38,993 bases of DNA from Pullibacteroides sp964436335 (GTDB lineage: Bacteria; Bacteroidota; Bacteroidia; Bacteroidales; P3): the NCBI GenBank assembly GCA_964436335.1, contig CAYTCD010000005.1, forward strand, positions 1 through 38,993. Reading direction: 5' to 3'. How positions within the stretch are numbered: position 1 is the stretch's first letter; every line of letters begins with the position of its first letter. The notes beneath the pieces were generated by a model. That model was not told the origin of the DNA, made no database searches, and saw only the letters and a list, made by a program, of their open reading frames with translations. Below are positions 21,046-30,084 of this stretch, one piece after another. The position numbers were made by a program, and so were the translations under genes.

Positions 21046-23733
21046 ATGGAATATAGTTCTCTAAAACAAAAGGCATCTTTGAAAAAAGGTGCCTTTCGTG
21101 CTTCTGCCTTTTTATTGGCGGTTCTGTGTTTTTTTACAAGCACGGTAAGCGCACAGGAAGAATCTGGTAAAGAAACTGAATACAGGCTTGCCGGTTACCT
21201 GCAGTTGGAACCCTTGCCATTTTCGTTGCCTGCGTTCCGGCACGAAGCGGATATAAACGGCAAGGTATTTTCGGCTTCGGTATTGTTTAGCTATCCTTTT
21301 TTTGACAAAGAGCTTAGGTCTTCCGCACGGCCCAGAGTCGGTGATGCTTTTAATTGGCAGGGTAAGACCGTGCATTGGAAAGCGGTGGATTCGAATCATG
21401 TGGCACAGGCAGGCACGGTAGATTCCATGCGCAATGCCTGGACACTGAGTTGCTTTTATCTCCGCGCTTCCGATTATACCAAAGCCACGCTTGAATTGAC
21501 TTGTTCCCCTGCATTCAAGTTGTATATGGACGGAGTGGAAGTGCTGAGCCGCGAAACGGCAGAAGACACCGTGATTCCTGCCGCGAGCTATGCAAGGCTG
21601 AAAATAGAGCCGGGTTATCATGTGTTCATGCTGCAATCGCTTTATACCGGAAAGGAAAAACATATCGGACTTTCGGCCGTTTTCAAAAGCGTGGATGTAC
21701 CGCTTGAATTGGGCGCGGATGTAGCCGAATTCTATGGTCTTTCTCATTACCTGAATGCGCCCACGGTATATGCGCCCCAACTTTCCCATAGCGGAGCATA
21801 CCTTAAGTTGAGTTTTAACTATGCTTTGCCGGAACACAAAAAGTTTGCTTCCGTACACCGTATCTACCGCACTTCAGACTTGAATGGGAAAACGCTTCCG
21901 CAACCGGTTTTGGAATTGGAAGGCGTATCGGGACTTTCCTTTGCCAAGGCAACCGACAAGTATGCCTATATGAAGCGGAGCGGTGGTCAGAAAAAGATTT
22001 ATGCAGGCAGATTGGGTGAACCGGCGCGACTGGTGTATGAAACCGCCGAAGAATTGAGCGGTTTTGCATGGGAACCTAAAGGCCGTTATTTGATTCTGCA
22101 GACAGATACAAAGGCTGATGAACCCAAAAACGGACTCAAAAAACTGGAAAATCCGATGGACCAGTGGCCTTATTACCGTACCCGTACAGCCTTGAGCAAA
22201 CTATGCCTGTCCTCCGGTAGCCGCGTTCCGCTTACCTACGGCTATCATTCGGCATCGTTGCTTGATATTTCATCCGATGGCCGCTATCTGCTTTTTTCTA
22301 CCGAAGATGCTGTGGATACGGTGCGCCAGTATTTGAGGCAACGTGTTTATCGAATGGATTTGGAGACACTTGCCGTGGAAGAACTTTTCAGTACTTCTTT
22401 TCCGGGGGGTGCATTTTTTTCTCCCGATGGAAAAAAGTTGCTTGTAACGGGATCGGAACAGATGTTTAAGGATATTTCCGTTCCCGGGGTATCTGTACCG
22501 TGTCAAGATTGTTTTATTCCCAACGACTATCAGACGGAAGCCTTTGTTTTTGATATCGAAAGCAAAAAAACCGAATGGATTACCGAGAAATTCGGACCAT
22601 CTGTGAAACAGGCGGAGTGGGAAACTGCGGGTAACTACATTTATCTGTATGCCGATGACCACGATTATGTGAATCTTTATGCCTATAGGCTGGCAACAGG
22701 CACATTTACCCGTATTCCGGCGCAGACCGATGTGGTAAACGGATTCGACATTTGTTCAAATGCCTTGTTATATACGGGCAGCAGCATCGATAAACCGTAT
22801 CGCGCTTATCTGATAAAGGGCAATGCCGGCAAAAACGATTTCGTTTCCAAGGGAACGACGTTTTGCGTGGCGGATCCGCAGGGCGATGAACTGGCTTCAG
22901 TACGCATAGGCGAACATCATGACTGGTTTTATCGTAATGCTGCGGGCGATACGATAGAGGCGGTGTATTATCTGCCACCCGATTTTGATGAAAATAAACG
23001 TTATCCCTGTATCGTTTATTACTATTCCGGCACCACTCCGACCCCGCGCGCACTTTCGGTGCGTTACCCCAAAAGTGTATGGGCATCGCAGGGTTTTGTA
23101 GTGCTGGTGGTGCAGCCTTCGGGGGCAATCGGATACAACCGCGAATTTTCGGCGGCGCATGTCAACAACTGGGGCATCACCGTGGCCGATGAGATCATTG
23201 CGGGCGTACGTGCCTTTTGTGCCGGGCACGCTTTTGTGGATTCCACCAGATTGGGATGTATCGGGGCCTCTTATGGCGGTTTCATGACCCAATTGTTGGT
23301 TACACGAACCGATTTGTTTGCCGCCGCTATATCTCATGCCGGCATCAGTTCCATTTCCTCATATTGGGGGGAAGGTTATTGGGGGTATCTGTACGGTACC
23401 TCGGCCAATGCATTTTCCTTTCCATGGAACCGCCGGGATATTTTTGTGGAACAAAGTCCGCTGTTCGCCGCCGACAAGGTGCATACGCCGCTCTTGTTGC
23501 TGCATGGAACTTCGGATGTGAATGTACCTATCGGTGAAAGTTACCAGATGTATAAGGCCTTGCGTATTTTGGGAAGACCGGTGGCTATGGTAACGGTGGC
23601 CGGAGAAGACCACGGCATTGTGGATTATGCCAAACGTACCGACTGGGAAAAAACCATTCTTGCCTGGTTCGAAAAATACCTCAAGAACCGTCCGCAGTGG
23701 TGGAATGTCCTCTATCCGGACAAAAAGATGTAG
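21046..23733 (+). CDS. Secreted S9-family (prolyl oligopeptidase-like) serine peptidase
   Basis: The 895-residue protein has a signal peptide (F-L-L-A-V-L-C-F-F-T-S-T-V-S-A), a long N-terminal region that should form the beta-propeller of S9 enzymes, and a C-terminal alpha/beta hydrolase domain. The triad is visible: Ser742 in G-A-S-Y-G-G-F, Asp824 in G-T-S-D-V-N-V-P and His856 in G-E-D-H-G-I. Such enzymes cleave short peptides, often after proline, in the periplasm or at the surface. No type IX C-terminal sorting domain is visible; the protein ends soon after the hydrolase domain. ATG 21046 is preferred over an in-frame TTG (20977) that overlaps the previous gene. It is four bases from the next gene. 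Confidence 0.88.
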   Translation: MEYSSLKQKASLKKGAFRASAFLLAVLCFFTSTVSAQEESGKETEYRLAGYLQLEPLPFSLPAFRHEADINGKVFSASVLFSYPFFDKELRSSARPRVGDAFNWQGKTVHWKAVDSNHVAQAGTVDSMRNAWTLSCFYLRASDYTKATLELTCSPAFKLYMDGVEVLSRETAEDTVIPAASYARLKIEPGYHVFMLQSLYTGKEKHIGLSAVFKSVDVPLELGADVAEFYGLSHYLNAPTVYAPQLSHSGAYLKLSFNYALPEHKKFASVHRIYRTSDLNGKTLPQPVLELEGVSGLSFAKATDKYAYMKRSGGQKKIYAGRLGEPARLVYETAEELSGFAWEPKGRYLILQTDTKADEPKNGLKKLENPMDQWPYYRTRTALSKLCLSSGSRVPLTYGYHSASLLDISSDGRYLLFSTEDAVDTVRQYLRQRVYRMDLETLAVEELFSTSFPGGAFFSPDGKKLLVTGSEQMFKDISVPGVSVPCQDCFIPNDYQTEAFVFDIESKKTEWITEKFGPSVKQAEWETAGNYIYLYADDHDYVNLYAYRLATGTFTRIPAQTDVVNGFDICSNALLYTGSSIDKPYRAYLIKGNAGKNDFVSKGTTFCVADPQGDELASVRIGEHHDWFYRNAAGDTIEAVYYLPPDFDENKRYPCIVYYYSGTTPTPRALSVRYPKSVWASQGFVVLVVQPSGAIGYNREFSAAHVNNWGITVADEIIAGVRAFCAGHAFVDSTRLGCIGASYGGFMTQLLVTRTDLFAAAISHAGISSISSYWGEGYWGYLYGTSANAFSFPWNRRDIFVEQSPLFAADKVHTPLLLLHGTSDVNVPIGESYQMYKALRILGRPVAMVTVAGEDHGIVDYAKRTDWEKTILAWFEKYLKNRPQWWNVLYPDKKM

Positions 23734-23736
23734 GAT

Positions 23737-24279
23737 ATGAAAATATATACCAAAAGCGGCGATGCGGGAACCACCTCCCTTATCGGTGGCCGTAGGGTAA
23801 GCAAGGCGGCCGGGCAGGTGGATATTTACGGCAATATAGACGAACTCAATTCATGGTTGGGTTTGTTGGCTTCGTATCGCAAGGTGTTGAGCGAGGAAGA
23901 TAGGCGATTTATAGAGGGCATACAGCGCAACCTCTTCAAGATAGGCGGTTTTTACTCTTTCGATTTTGAAAGCGGAAAAAGTTTTTCGTACGCCTTTATA
24001 GAAGAAAAAGATGTGTGTGCCTTGGAAGAAGCCATAGACCGTATGGACGGGCGGTTGCCTGCATTGAACGATTTTGTTTTGCCCGGCGGCTTGCGGGCTG
24101 CCGCACAGACACATGTGGCGCGTACCGTTTGCCGGCGTTGCGAGCGGCTGATGGTGGGTTTCGGGCAGATTCCCGCAGGCGAGAGAGAACGGGAACGGCT
24201 AGCCCTGCGCTATGTAAACAGGTTGTCAGATTACCTGTTCGTATTGGCGCGGTACGAAAATCTCAGTGCCGGGGATTAG
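23737..24279 (+). CDS. Cob(I)alamin adenosyltransferase, PduO type
   Basis: The enzyme transfers the adenosyl group of ATP to cob(I)alamin or corrinoid precursors to form adenosylcobalamin, the cofactor of e.g. methylmalonyl-CoA mutase. The 180-residue protein has the PduO-type ATP-binding N-terminus K-I-Y-T-K-S-G-D-A-G-T-T-S-L, then Y-G-N-I-D-E-L-N-S, the F-V-L-P-G-G segment, A-R-T-V-C-R-R-C-E-R and the C-terminal Y-V-N-R-L-S-D-Y-L-F-V-L-A-R. Length and motif order are normal. The ATG comes only three bases after the S9 peptidase stop, so they probably share an mRNA, but I see no functional link. Confidence 0.92.
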   Translation: MKIYTKSGDAGTTSLIGGRRVSKAAGQVDIYGNIDELNSWLGLLASYRKVLSEEDRRFIEGIQRNLFKIGGFYSFDFESGKSFSYAFIEEKDVCALEEAIDRMDGRLPALNDFVLPGGLRAAAQTHVARTVCRRCERLMVGFGQIPAGERERERLALRYVNRLSDYLFVLARYENLSAGD

Positions 24280-24295
24280 GATTTGTTTTTTTGAT

Positions 24296-24303
24296 TAAAT
24301 TTG
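24296..24303 (+). promoter_or_regulatory. -7 element before the small lipoprotein gene
   Basis: TAAATTTG matches the Bacteroidetes -7 consensus, 22 bases before the ATG at 24326. No clear TTTG occurs at the expected -33 distance, so the promoter is only partly supported. Confidence 0.4.
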
Positions 24304-24325
24304 AAAAACTTTAAAATTCAATACC

Positions 24326-24748
24326 ATGAAAACGATGAAATGGATTGCGGCTCTTGCCGCTATGTTTTTTGGCATGTTTATGCTTACCTCGTGCGAACAG
24401 GAAGTGGAGACATTCTATACGTATAAGGTAGATGTGACGAATGTTCAAGAAGATGGCGGGATGGCTGTGATGACAGGTGCCTATGTGAGCAATGTTCTGA
24501 AGTGGGATAAAGCCGAGGCTATCGACAATGACGCCTCGTCGAAAGACAAGGCGAGGGAGGCTAACGACCGTGAGGCTATCCGTGAATTTAACGAAGAAGT
24601 GGCGAAGTATAACGAAATGGGCTTGTACGGATGGTATAGGCAGAATGGTGTGCAACAGGCAACGGGTTACTTCGACTATAAGTTGATTCGGGAAGACGGC
24701 CAAGTGCTGAAAGGACAAAGATTCACCGTAAATTATTCGGCCGAATAG
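24326..24748 (+). CDS. Small lipoprotein of unknown function
   Basis: The 140-residue product has a lipoprotein signal (K-W-I-A-A-L-A-A-M-F-F-G-M-F-M-L-T-S-C) with a clear lipobox L-T-S-C. The mature part is highly charged, with a helical segment rich in D, E, K, A and R (about residues 65-100) flanked by beta-like stretches such as F-Y-T-Y-K-V-D-V and Y-F-D-Y-K-L-I-R-E-D-G-Q. I do not recognise a family. The acidic residues just after the Cys (E-Q-E-V-E) resemble the lipoprotein export signal for surface exposure in Bacteroidota, which often has acidic residues within a few positions of the Cys; this is suggestive only. It ends just before a strong bidirectional terminator. Confidence 0.75.
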   Translation: MKTMKWIAALAAMFFGMFMLTSCEQEVETFYTYKVDVTNVQEDGGMAVMTGAYVSNVLKWDKAEAIDNDASSKDKAREANDREAIREFNEEVAKYNEMGLYGWYRQNGVQQATGYFDYKLIREDGQVLKGQRFTVNYSAE

Positions 24749-24790
24749 ATCGCTGGGATCGGGATCGTTTTTGGCCGGGAAAAAGCCGGC

Positions 24791-24829
24791 AAAAAAAGGA
24801 AGGCGGAGATTTCTCCGCCTTCCTTTTTT
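24791..24829. terminator. Bidirectional intrinsic terminator
   Basis: GGAAGGCGGAG (24798-24808) and CTCCGCCTTCC (24813-24823) form a perfect 11-base-pair stem with loop ATTT. It is flanked by A7 (24791-24797) and T6 (24824-24829), so it should stop transcripts from both the lipoprotein gene and the converging efflux operon. Confidence 0.92.
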
Positions 24830-24848
24830 ATCATTGAATACAGGTTCT

Positions 24849-25343
24849 TTAGAAGATGTAGATTTGACTTTTGGAGGCTTCTTCCTCTTTCATGAAGTCG
24901 TTTTTGGGAGAAAAGATCAGATGCCGGAATTCCGCCTTCTTCTTTTTCCCTTTTTGCAGTACAGCGCGATATCCTTTTTCGCGGACCCCCATCTGATAAT
25001 AGAGTTCTTTCAAAACAAAGCCGGAGGCAAGCGTATCAAGGGCGGCTTTTATTTTGGCCGGCGCAAAATTGAGCGGAATCTTGGTCTCGCTGCAGAACCA
25101 GGCGTTGTTGCGGTAGATAACTTTTTTGGCATCACCATCTACGGTAAAGGTACCGGTAATATAGGTGTCCTTGTCATCTTCGGATTGCATCCATGATACA
25201 ACCGCTGTGCCGGCGTTGTTGGCACGGAAATGTTTGATTACTTGATCGGGTGGAAGTTCCAGTTTGACAGGTTCGGATTGAGCCTTGGCCTGCGTGAGGG
25301 CAAGCAACGAAAGGCCGGCAATCCAGAAAAATTTCGTTTTCAT
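24849..25343 (-). CDS. Secreted PepSY-like protein, last gene of the RND efflux operon
   Basis: The 164-residue product has a signal peptide (K-T-K-F-F-W-I-A-G-L-S-L-L-A-L-T-Q-A-K-A-Q). The mature domain starts with a helix (P-P-D-Q-V-I-K-H-F-R-A-N), then strands containing A-V-V-S-W and Y-I-T-G-T-F-T-V-D-G and a K-V-I-Y-R-N-N-A-W-F strand pair, then a second helix and strands: the layout of PepSY-like/BLIP-like periplasmic proteins. No catalytic motif is visible. Its ATG lies two bases after the stop of the outer-membrane channel gene, so it belongs to the same operon. A role in sensing or adjusting the efflux complex in the periplasm is inference from position. Confidence 0.7.
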   Translation of the reverse strand: MKTKFFWIAGLSLLALTQAKAQSEPVKLELPPDQVIKHFRANNAGTAVVSWMQSEDDKDTYITGTFTVDGDAKKVIYRNNAWFCSETKIPLNFAPAKIKAALDTLASGFVLKELYYQMGVREKGYRAVLQKGKKKKAEFRHLIFSPKNDFMKEEEASKSQIYIF

Positions 25344-25345
25344 GT

Positions 25346-26977
25346 CTATCTGTTTTTTTTCTTTTGTTTTTTGGAGGTTTTGGCCGTTTGGGTTGTAGGA
25401 CCGAAGTCCTGCCGGATCAGCCTTTCCGTTTTTTCCGTGGCGTCTTTTCCCAAAAATTCACGGTAGTGGGTCTGTAAAGTCTCTTTGGGTGTAAGTCCGG
25501 GAAGCGTTTGCAGGGAATCGTGCATCTGTTGTTTCACAAGCTGTTCCTGTTTGCGCAATTGTCCTTTGGTGAGGGCGTTTTCGGGTAATTCCGTATTCCA
25601 ACCGCCGCCTAAAGCTTTGTACAAATTTACTAAAGTTATGTATTCTTCACAAATGCTTCGTGTCAGCCCCAACTGAGAATTGAGATATCTTCGCTGGGCA
25701 TCCAATACATCCAGATAGCTGATAACCCCATTTATGTATTGGAGTTCGGCCATGTCCGCATATTTCTGTGCGGCTTTATGCAGGTTGAGCAGGAGGGTGG
25801 AATTTTGAACGGCTTTGGAATAAATCACCATAGCGTCGTTCACCTCCTTGAAAGCCGACAGCACTTTCTGTTCATAAGCGGCCTTTTCCTGCATATACGC
25901 TTCGATGGAAGCTTTGAATTGGCTTTGATTTTTCCCGAAAGAAAAGAGGGGAACGAGCAAATGTCCGAGGAAATAGAGATGGGGAGCACGGAAGATCTTC
26001 TCCCACTCGTTATTCTCGAATCCGGGTTCGAAACGGAAGCGTACGGAGGGGAAACGATTGGCGAAGTAAAAACCGGTTCTGGCCATGGCCGCATCCAGTT
26101 GGGTACGGGCTTGCCTTACATCGGGGCGACGAAGCAGCAGTTCGGAAGGGAGGCCCAAGGGGATTTCACGCCACTGCATGCTTTCCAACGGTTTTTTCGA
26201 CCGTTCCACCGCCGATGGAAATTCGCCGGCCAAAAGCGAGATGGTGCTTTCTTTCAAGGCAATCTGTGTTTCGATATCGGGCACGAGGGTGGCGGCATTG
26301 AGGTATTCCACAATAGCCTGATGATACACGATTTCAGAGGTAAGGCCGCCTTTGAACCGGAGATTATTCTTCTCCATGTTTTCACGGCGGGTTTCGATGG
26401 TGCGGGTAACGATATCCAACTGCCTGTCGAGGGATTTCAATTCGAAATAGGCTGTGGCCACTTGGGCAATCAGGCTCATCTGCAAGGCCCGCTGTCCTTC
26501 GATGGAGGCTAGATAGTTGTCCCGTGCCTGACGGTTGTTCCAAGCTTGTGCGCCAAAGAGGTTGTATTCCCATGTTACCGAAGCCCGTAACGCGGGTTCG
26601 GGATCAATGTTGAGTGCGCTTTGATAGTGATGCGTTTCTTCATAGTCGCCTCCCAGGCGAAGTGAAATACCGGGCAGGTTTTCGGCCAAAGCCGCGCGGC
26701 TGCCGTAGCGCAGTTGTTTGATTTTGGAGATGGCCGCCTGCATGTTTTTGTTATTGGCAAGCGTTTTCCGGATCAGTTTCTGCAAAACGGTATCGGTATA
26801 GATTTCCCACCATTCCCAGTCTGCCATAGCCAAGGAATCCAACTCCGCATGACTGTCATGCCACACTTTTTTGGGTAGTTTCAGATCCGGTTCGGGGCAA
26901 TATCTTTTCATCGAACAGGCCGAAAGGAGCAAGGCCGCCGAAACGAAGAACACCGTTTTGGAAAATAGGATTTTCAT
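25346..26977 (-). CDS. RND efflux outer-membrane channel lipoprotein (TolC/OprM-like)
   Basis: This is the outer-membrane exit duct of a tripartite drug-efflux system. The 543-residue protein has a lipoprotein signal ending L-S-A-C (Cys21), then the usual OMF repeats of long helices and strands, including W-W-E-I-Y-T-D near residue 55, L-P-S-E-L-L-L-R-R-P-D-V-R-Q-A (a hallmark of NodT-type channels) and Y-I-N-G-V-I-S-Y-L-D-V-L-D-A-Q-R. Unusually, the canonical part is followed by about 70 residues rich in K, Q, E and T that end in a basic tail (S-K-K-Q-K-K-K-N-R). It overlaps the pump gene by ATGA, indicating coupled translation. Confidence 0.9.
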   Translation of the reverse strand: MKILFSKTVFFVSAALLLSACSMKRYCPEPDLKLPKKVWHDSHAELDSLAMADWEWWEIYTDTVLQKLIRKTLANNKNMQAAISKIKQLRYGSRAALAENLPGISLRLGGDYEETHHYQSALNIDPEPALRASVTWEYNLFGAQAWNNRQARDNYLASIEGQRALQMSLIAQVATAYFELKSLDRQLDIVTRTIETRRENMEKNNLRFKGGLTSEIVYHQAIVEYLNAATLVPDIETQIALKESTISLLAGEFPSAVERSKKPLESMQWREIPLGLPSELLLRRPDVRQARTQLDAAMARTGFYFANRFPSVRFRFEPGFENNEWEKIFRAPHLYFLGHLLVPLFSFGKNQSQFKASIEAYMQEKAAYEQKVLSAFKEVNDAMVIYSKAVQNSTLLLNLHKAAQKYADMAELQYINGVISYLDVLDAQRRYLNSQLGLTRSICEEYITLVNLYKALGGGWNTELPENALTKGQLRKQEQLVKQQMHDSLQTLPGLTPKETLQTHYREFLGKDATEKTERLIRQDFGPTTQTAKTSKKQKKKNR

Positions 26978-29900
26978 GACTTTTTGCGGCTTAAGTTTTG
27001 CTTGAACCTGTAGATATGGACAAAGAAATAGGGTACGAAAAGAATACCCACGAAAATGGCCACAAGCATTCCGAAAAACACGCCCGTCCCTATGTCTTTG
27101 CGGCTTTCCGAACCGGGACCGGACGACAATACCAAAGGTACCAGTCCGAGAATAAAGGCTACGGAAGTCATCACGATAGGGCGGAAACGGAGTTTGGCAG
27201 CCTGCAAGGCGGCTGTTATGGGATCTTTTCCCTTTTCTACTTCCACTTTGGCGAATTCAACGATAAGGATGGCGTTTTTGGCAACCAGACCAATCAACAT
27301 TACCAGACCGATCTGAAAATAAACGTTGTTCTCCATACCGCAAAGGGTGATGCCCAGGTAGGCGCCGAACACCCCGATGGGTAATGAGAGCAATACGGCG
27401 ATAGGTACCGACCAACTTTCATATTGGGCGGCCAGAAACAGGAAAACGAATAAGAAGGCCAAGGTCAGCACCAGGCCGGTCTTCCCCTCTGCGTGTTTTT
27501 CCTGATAAGAAAGACCTTTCCATTCCACGCCGATATTATCGGGAAGATATTTGTTCACCAAATCCTGCATGATGTTCATCACCTGTCCCGTGCTGTAGCC
27601 TTGTGCGGCTTCAGCCTGTAGGGTAACGGAGTTGAACATGTTGAAACGGTTTATAGAACCGGGACCGGAGGTGTAGTAGGAGGTACCCAGATTGGAAATG
27701 GGGATCATCGCACCTGAGGAACCTCTTACGAAAAACAGGTTCAAATTGCCGCGGTGGGCGCGGAATTGCGATTCGGCCTGCATGTCCACGCGGTATATAC
27801 GGTTAAAGAGGTTGAAGTCGTTGATGTAGGACGAACCGGTAAAGGTTTTGAGCGTGGAAAAGATATCGGCTACCGGTACACCCAGCAGTTGGGCGCGGTC
27901 GCGGTCCACATTAAAGAACAATTGCGGAATGGCGTTTTGCATCGAGGAAGATATGCTTCCCACTTCCTTGCGGCCTGAGGCCAGCACCATTAAGGTATCC
28001 ACGGCTTGTTGAAGCTGTTCGTAGGACGTGGTGCCTCTGGCTTCCAATACCATTTCCACCCCGCCCGACGAACCCAAACCGGGGATGATGGGCGGACTGC
28101 TCAGATACACCTTGCTTTCGGGATATCGGCTCAATTCTTTCCGAACCTCTTTCATGGTGTTCTCAATCGAAGTTTCCTTGCGTTTGTTCCATGGTTTGAG
28201 AATCACGGTGAGTTGGCTATGCGACTGGCTGGTTCCTACACGCGGGCTGGAACCCGTTACGTTCAATACGTGGTCTATATCGGGATGCTGTACCAGATAG
28301 GCGATGGCCCGGTCGGTTACCTTGCGGGTCCGTTCTATGGTGGAACCTTCCGGAAGTTCGAGTTCGATTGTAAAATAACCTTGGTCTTCTTTTGACATGA
28401 AACTGGTGGGCGCCAAGCGGTTCATAAGACAGATTCCGACCAAAATCAAAGCGAAAAAGCACATGAAGCGCCTGGAGTGGGCAAGGGTGTGTTCGATGCC
28501 TTTGCGGTAAGAAACCGAACCTTTTTCCAACCAGCGGTTGATGGTGCGGAACAGCCACGGCTTTTTGGGGTTGTTTCCGGCGGGTTTGAGAAAAAGCGAA
28601 CACATCACGGGGCTCAGGGTAAGGGCTACAAGAGTGGAAATGATCACCGACACCGAAATGGTGATGGTGAACTGGCGGTAGAGATGTCCGGTGATGCCGC
28701 TTAAAAAGCTGACCGGAACAAATACCGCGCACAGCACCAGCGACATGGCCACCAACGCACCGCTCAGCCCCTGCATGGCCTTTTTGGTTGCCTCATAGGC
28801 CGACAGACCTTCTTCGTGCATCACTCTATCTACGTTTTCCACCACCACGATGGCGTCATCGACCACGATGCCGATGGCCAGGATAAGTCCGAGCAGGGTC
28901 ATGGTATTGAGAGAAAAGCCGAACAACAGCATCACACCAAAAGTGCCTATCAGCGAGATAGGTACGGCCACAATCGGAATCAGTGTGGCACGCCAGTTCT
29001 GTAAGGAGATGAATACCACGAGGATAACCAGAAAGAGGGCTTCGAAAAGCGTACGGAAGACGTGATGTATGGAATCGGAAATATAAACGGTGGTATCGAA
29101 AGGAATGCTGTAGGTGATGCCTTCGGGAAAACTTTTGCTGATTTCTTCCATTTCCTTCCGTACCGATTTGGCCACATCCATCGCATTGGCACCGGGCAGG
29201 GTGCTGATATTGAGCACGGCCGCGTTCCCTCCGTTGATGCCGCTTTCGGTGGTATAAACGGAGGCTTCGAGCGACACACGCGCCACGTCTCTGAGACGGA
29301 TGATGCCGCCGTCGGTCTGGGCTCTTACCACAATTTCTTCAAATTCTTCCACCGTGGAAAGCCTTCCTTGGGCAATGATGGGGATGGAAATATCGATGTT
29401 TTCTACCGGTGCCTGTCCCAAGACGCCGGCGGCCGATTCCCGGTTCTGGTCGCGGATGGCATTTTGAATATCCTTGGCCGTTAGTCCGAAATTGGCAAGT
29501 TTGTCGGGCTGTACCCAGATTTTCATTGCATAATAGCGGCTGCCCACATTGCTTACCCGCCCTACGCCCGGCACACGGCGCAACATATCCAGTACGTTGA
29601 GCGTGGCGAAATTGCTCAGATAGATTTCATCGAACTTGGGATCGTGAGACAACAAAGTGATGGTCATTAGTTTGCTGGTGGCCTCTTTTTCCACCGACAA
29701 TCCGTTGGTGACCACTTCGGCCGGCAATCGTGATTCGGCCAGTTTTACCCTGTTCTGTACCTCAACGGCCGCCAAGTCAGGATCGGTATTGATATCGAAA
29801 GTGATGACGGCGCTGAACCCACCCGAGTTGTTGCTGGTGGATTCCATATACAGCATGTTCGGCGTTCCGTTGAGCTGCTGTTCGATGGCTGTGGCTACGG

Positions 29901-30081
29901 CTTGGGTAACGGTCTGGGCATCGGCACCTGGATAAGAGGCTGTTACGCGAACGGTAGGAGGCACAATCTTGGGATACTGTTCGATGGGAAGAAGCGTAAG
30001 CCCGATAGCCCCCACCATCACGATGAGGATCGACAATACCATCGAAAAAACAGGCCGGTCTATGAAAAAGTCTGCTTTCAT
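26974..30081 (-). CDS. RND multidrug efflux pump, inner-membrane transporter (AcrB/HAE1 family)
   Basis: A proton-driven pump that exports drugs or other amphiphiles through the adaptor and channel. The 1035-residue length, N-terminal F-I-D-R-P-V-F-S-M-V-L-S, 12 predicted membrane helices and two large periplasmic loops match AcrB. The proton relay is present: Asp408-Asp409 in G-I-V-V-D-D-A and Lys935 in L-V-A-K-N-A-I. The helix 11-12 region (P-I-V-M-T-S-V-A-F-I-L-G) is also standard. The gene is three bases after the adaptor and overlaps the channel gene. The substrate range cannot be predicted. Confidence 0.95.
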   Translation of the reverse strand: MKADFFIDRPVFSMVLSILIVMVGAIGLTLLPIEQYPKIVPPTVRVTASYPGADAQTVTQAVATAIEQQLNGTPNMLYMESTSNNSGGFSAVITFDINTDPDLAAVEVQNRVKLAESRLPAEVVTNGLSVEKEATSKLMTITLLSHDPKFDEIYLSNFATLNVLDMLRRVPGVGRVSNVGSRYYAMKIWVQPDKLANFGLTAKDIQNAIRDQNRESAAGVLGQAPVENIDISIPIIAQGRLSTVEEFEEIVVRAQTDGGIIRLRDVARVSLEASVYTTESGINGGNAAVLNISTLPGANAMDVAKSVRKEMEEISKSFPEGITYSIPFDTTVYISDSIHHVFRTLFEALFLVILVVFISLQNWRATLIPIVAVPISLIGTFGVMLLFGFSLNTMTLLGLILAIGIVVDDAIVVVENVDRVMHEEGLSAYEATKKAMQGLSGALVAMSLVLCAVFVPVSFLSGITGHLYRQFTITISVSVIISTLVALTLSPVMCSLFLKPAGNNPKKPWLFRTINRWLEKGSVSYRKGIEHTLAHSRRFMCFFALILVGICLMNRLAPTSFMSKEDQGYFTIELELPEGSTIERTRKVTDRAIAYLVQHPDIDHVLNVTGSSPRVGTSQSHSQLTVILKPWNKRKETSIENTMKEVRKELSRYPESKVYLSSPPIIPGLGSSGGVEMVLEARGTTSYEQLQQAVDTLMVLASGRKEVGSISSSMQNAIPQLFFNVDRDRAQLLGVPVADIFSTLKTFTGSSYINDFNLFNRIYRVDMQAESQFRAHRGNLNLFFVRGSSGAMIPISNLGTSYYTSGPGSINRFNMFNSVTLQAEAAQGYSTGQVMNIMQDLVNKYLPDNIGVEWKGLSYQEKHAEGKTGLVLTLAFLFVFLFLAAQYESWSVPIAVLLSLPIGVFGAYLGITLCGMENNVYFQIGLVMLIGLVAKNAILIVEFAKVEVEKGKDPITAALQAAKLRFRPIVMTSVAFILGLVPLVLSSGPGSESRKDIGTGVFFGMLVAIFVGILFVPYFFVHIYRFKQNLSRKKS

Positions 30082-30084
30082 GGA

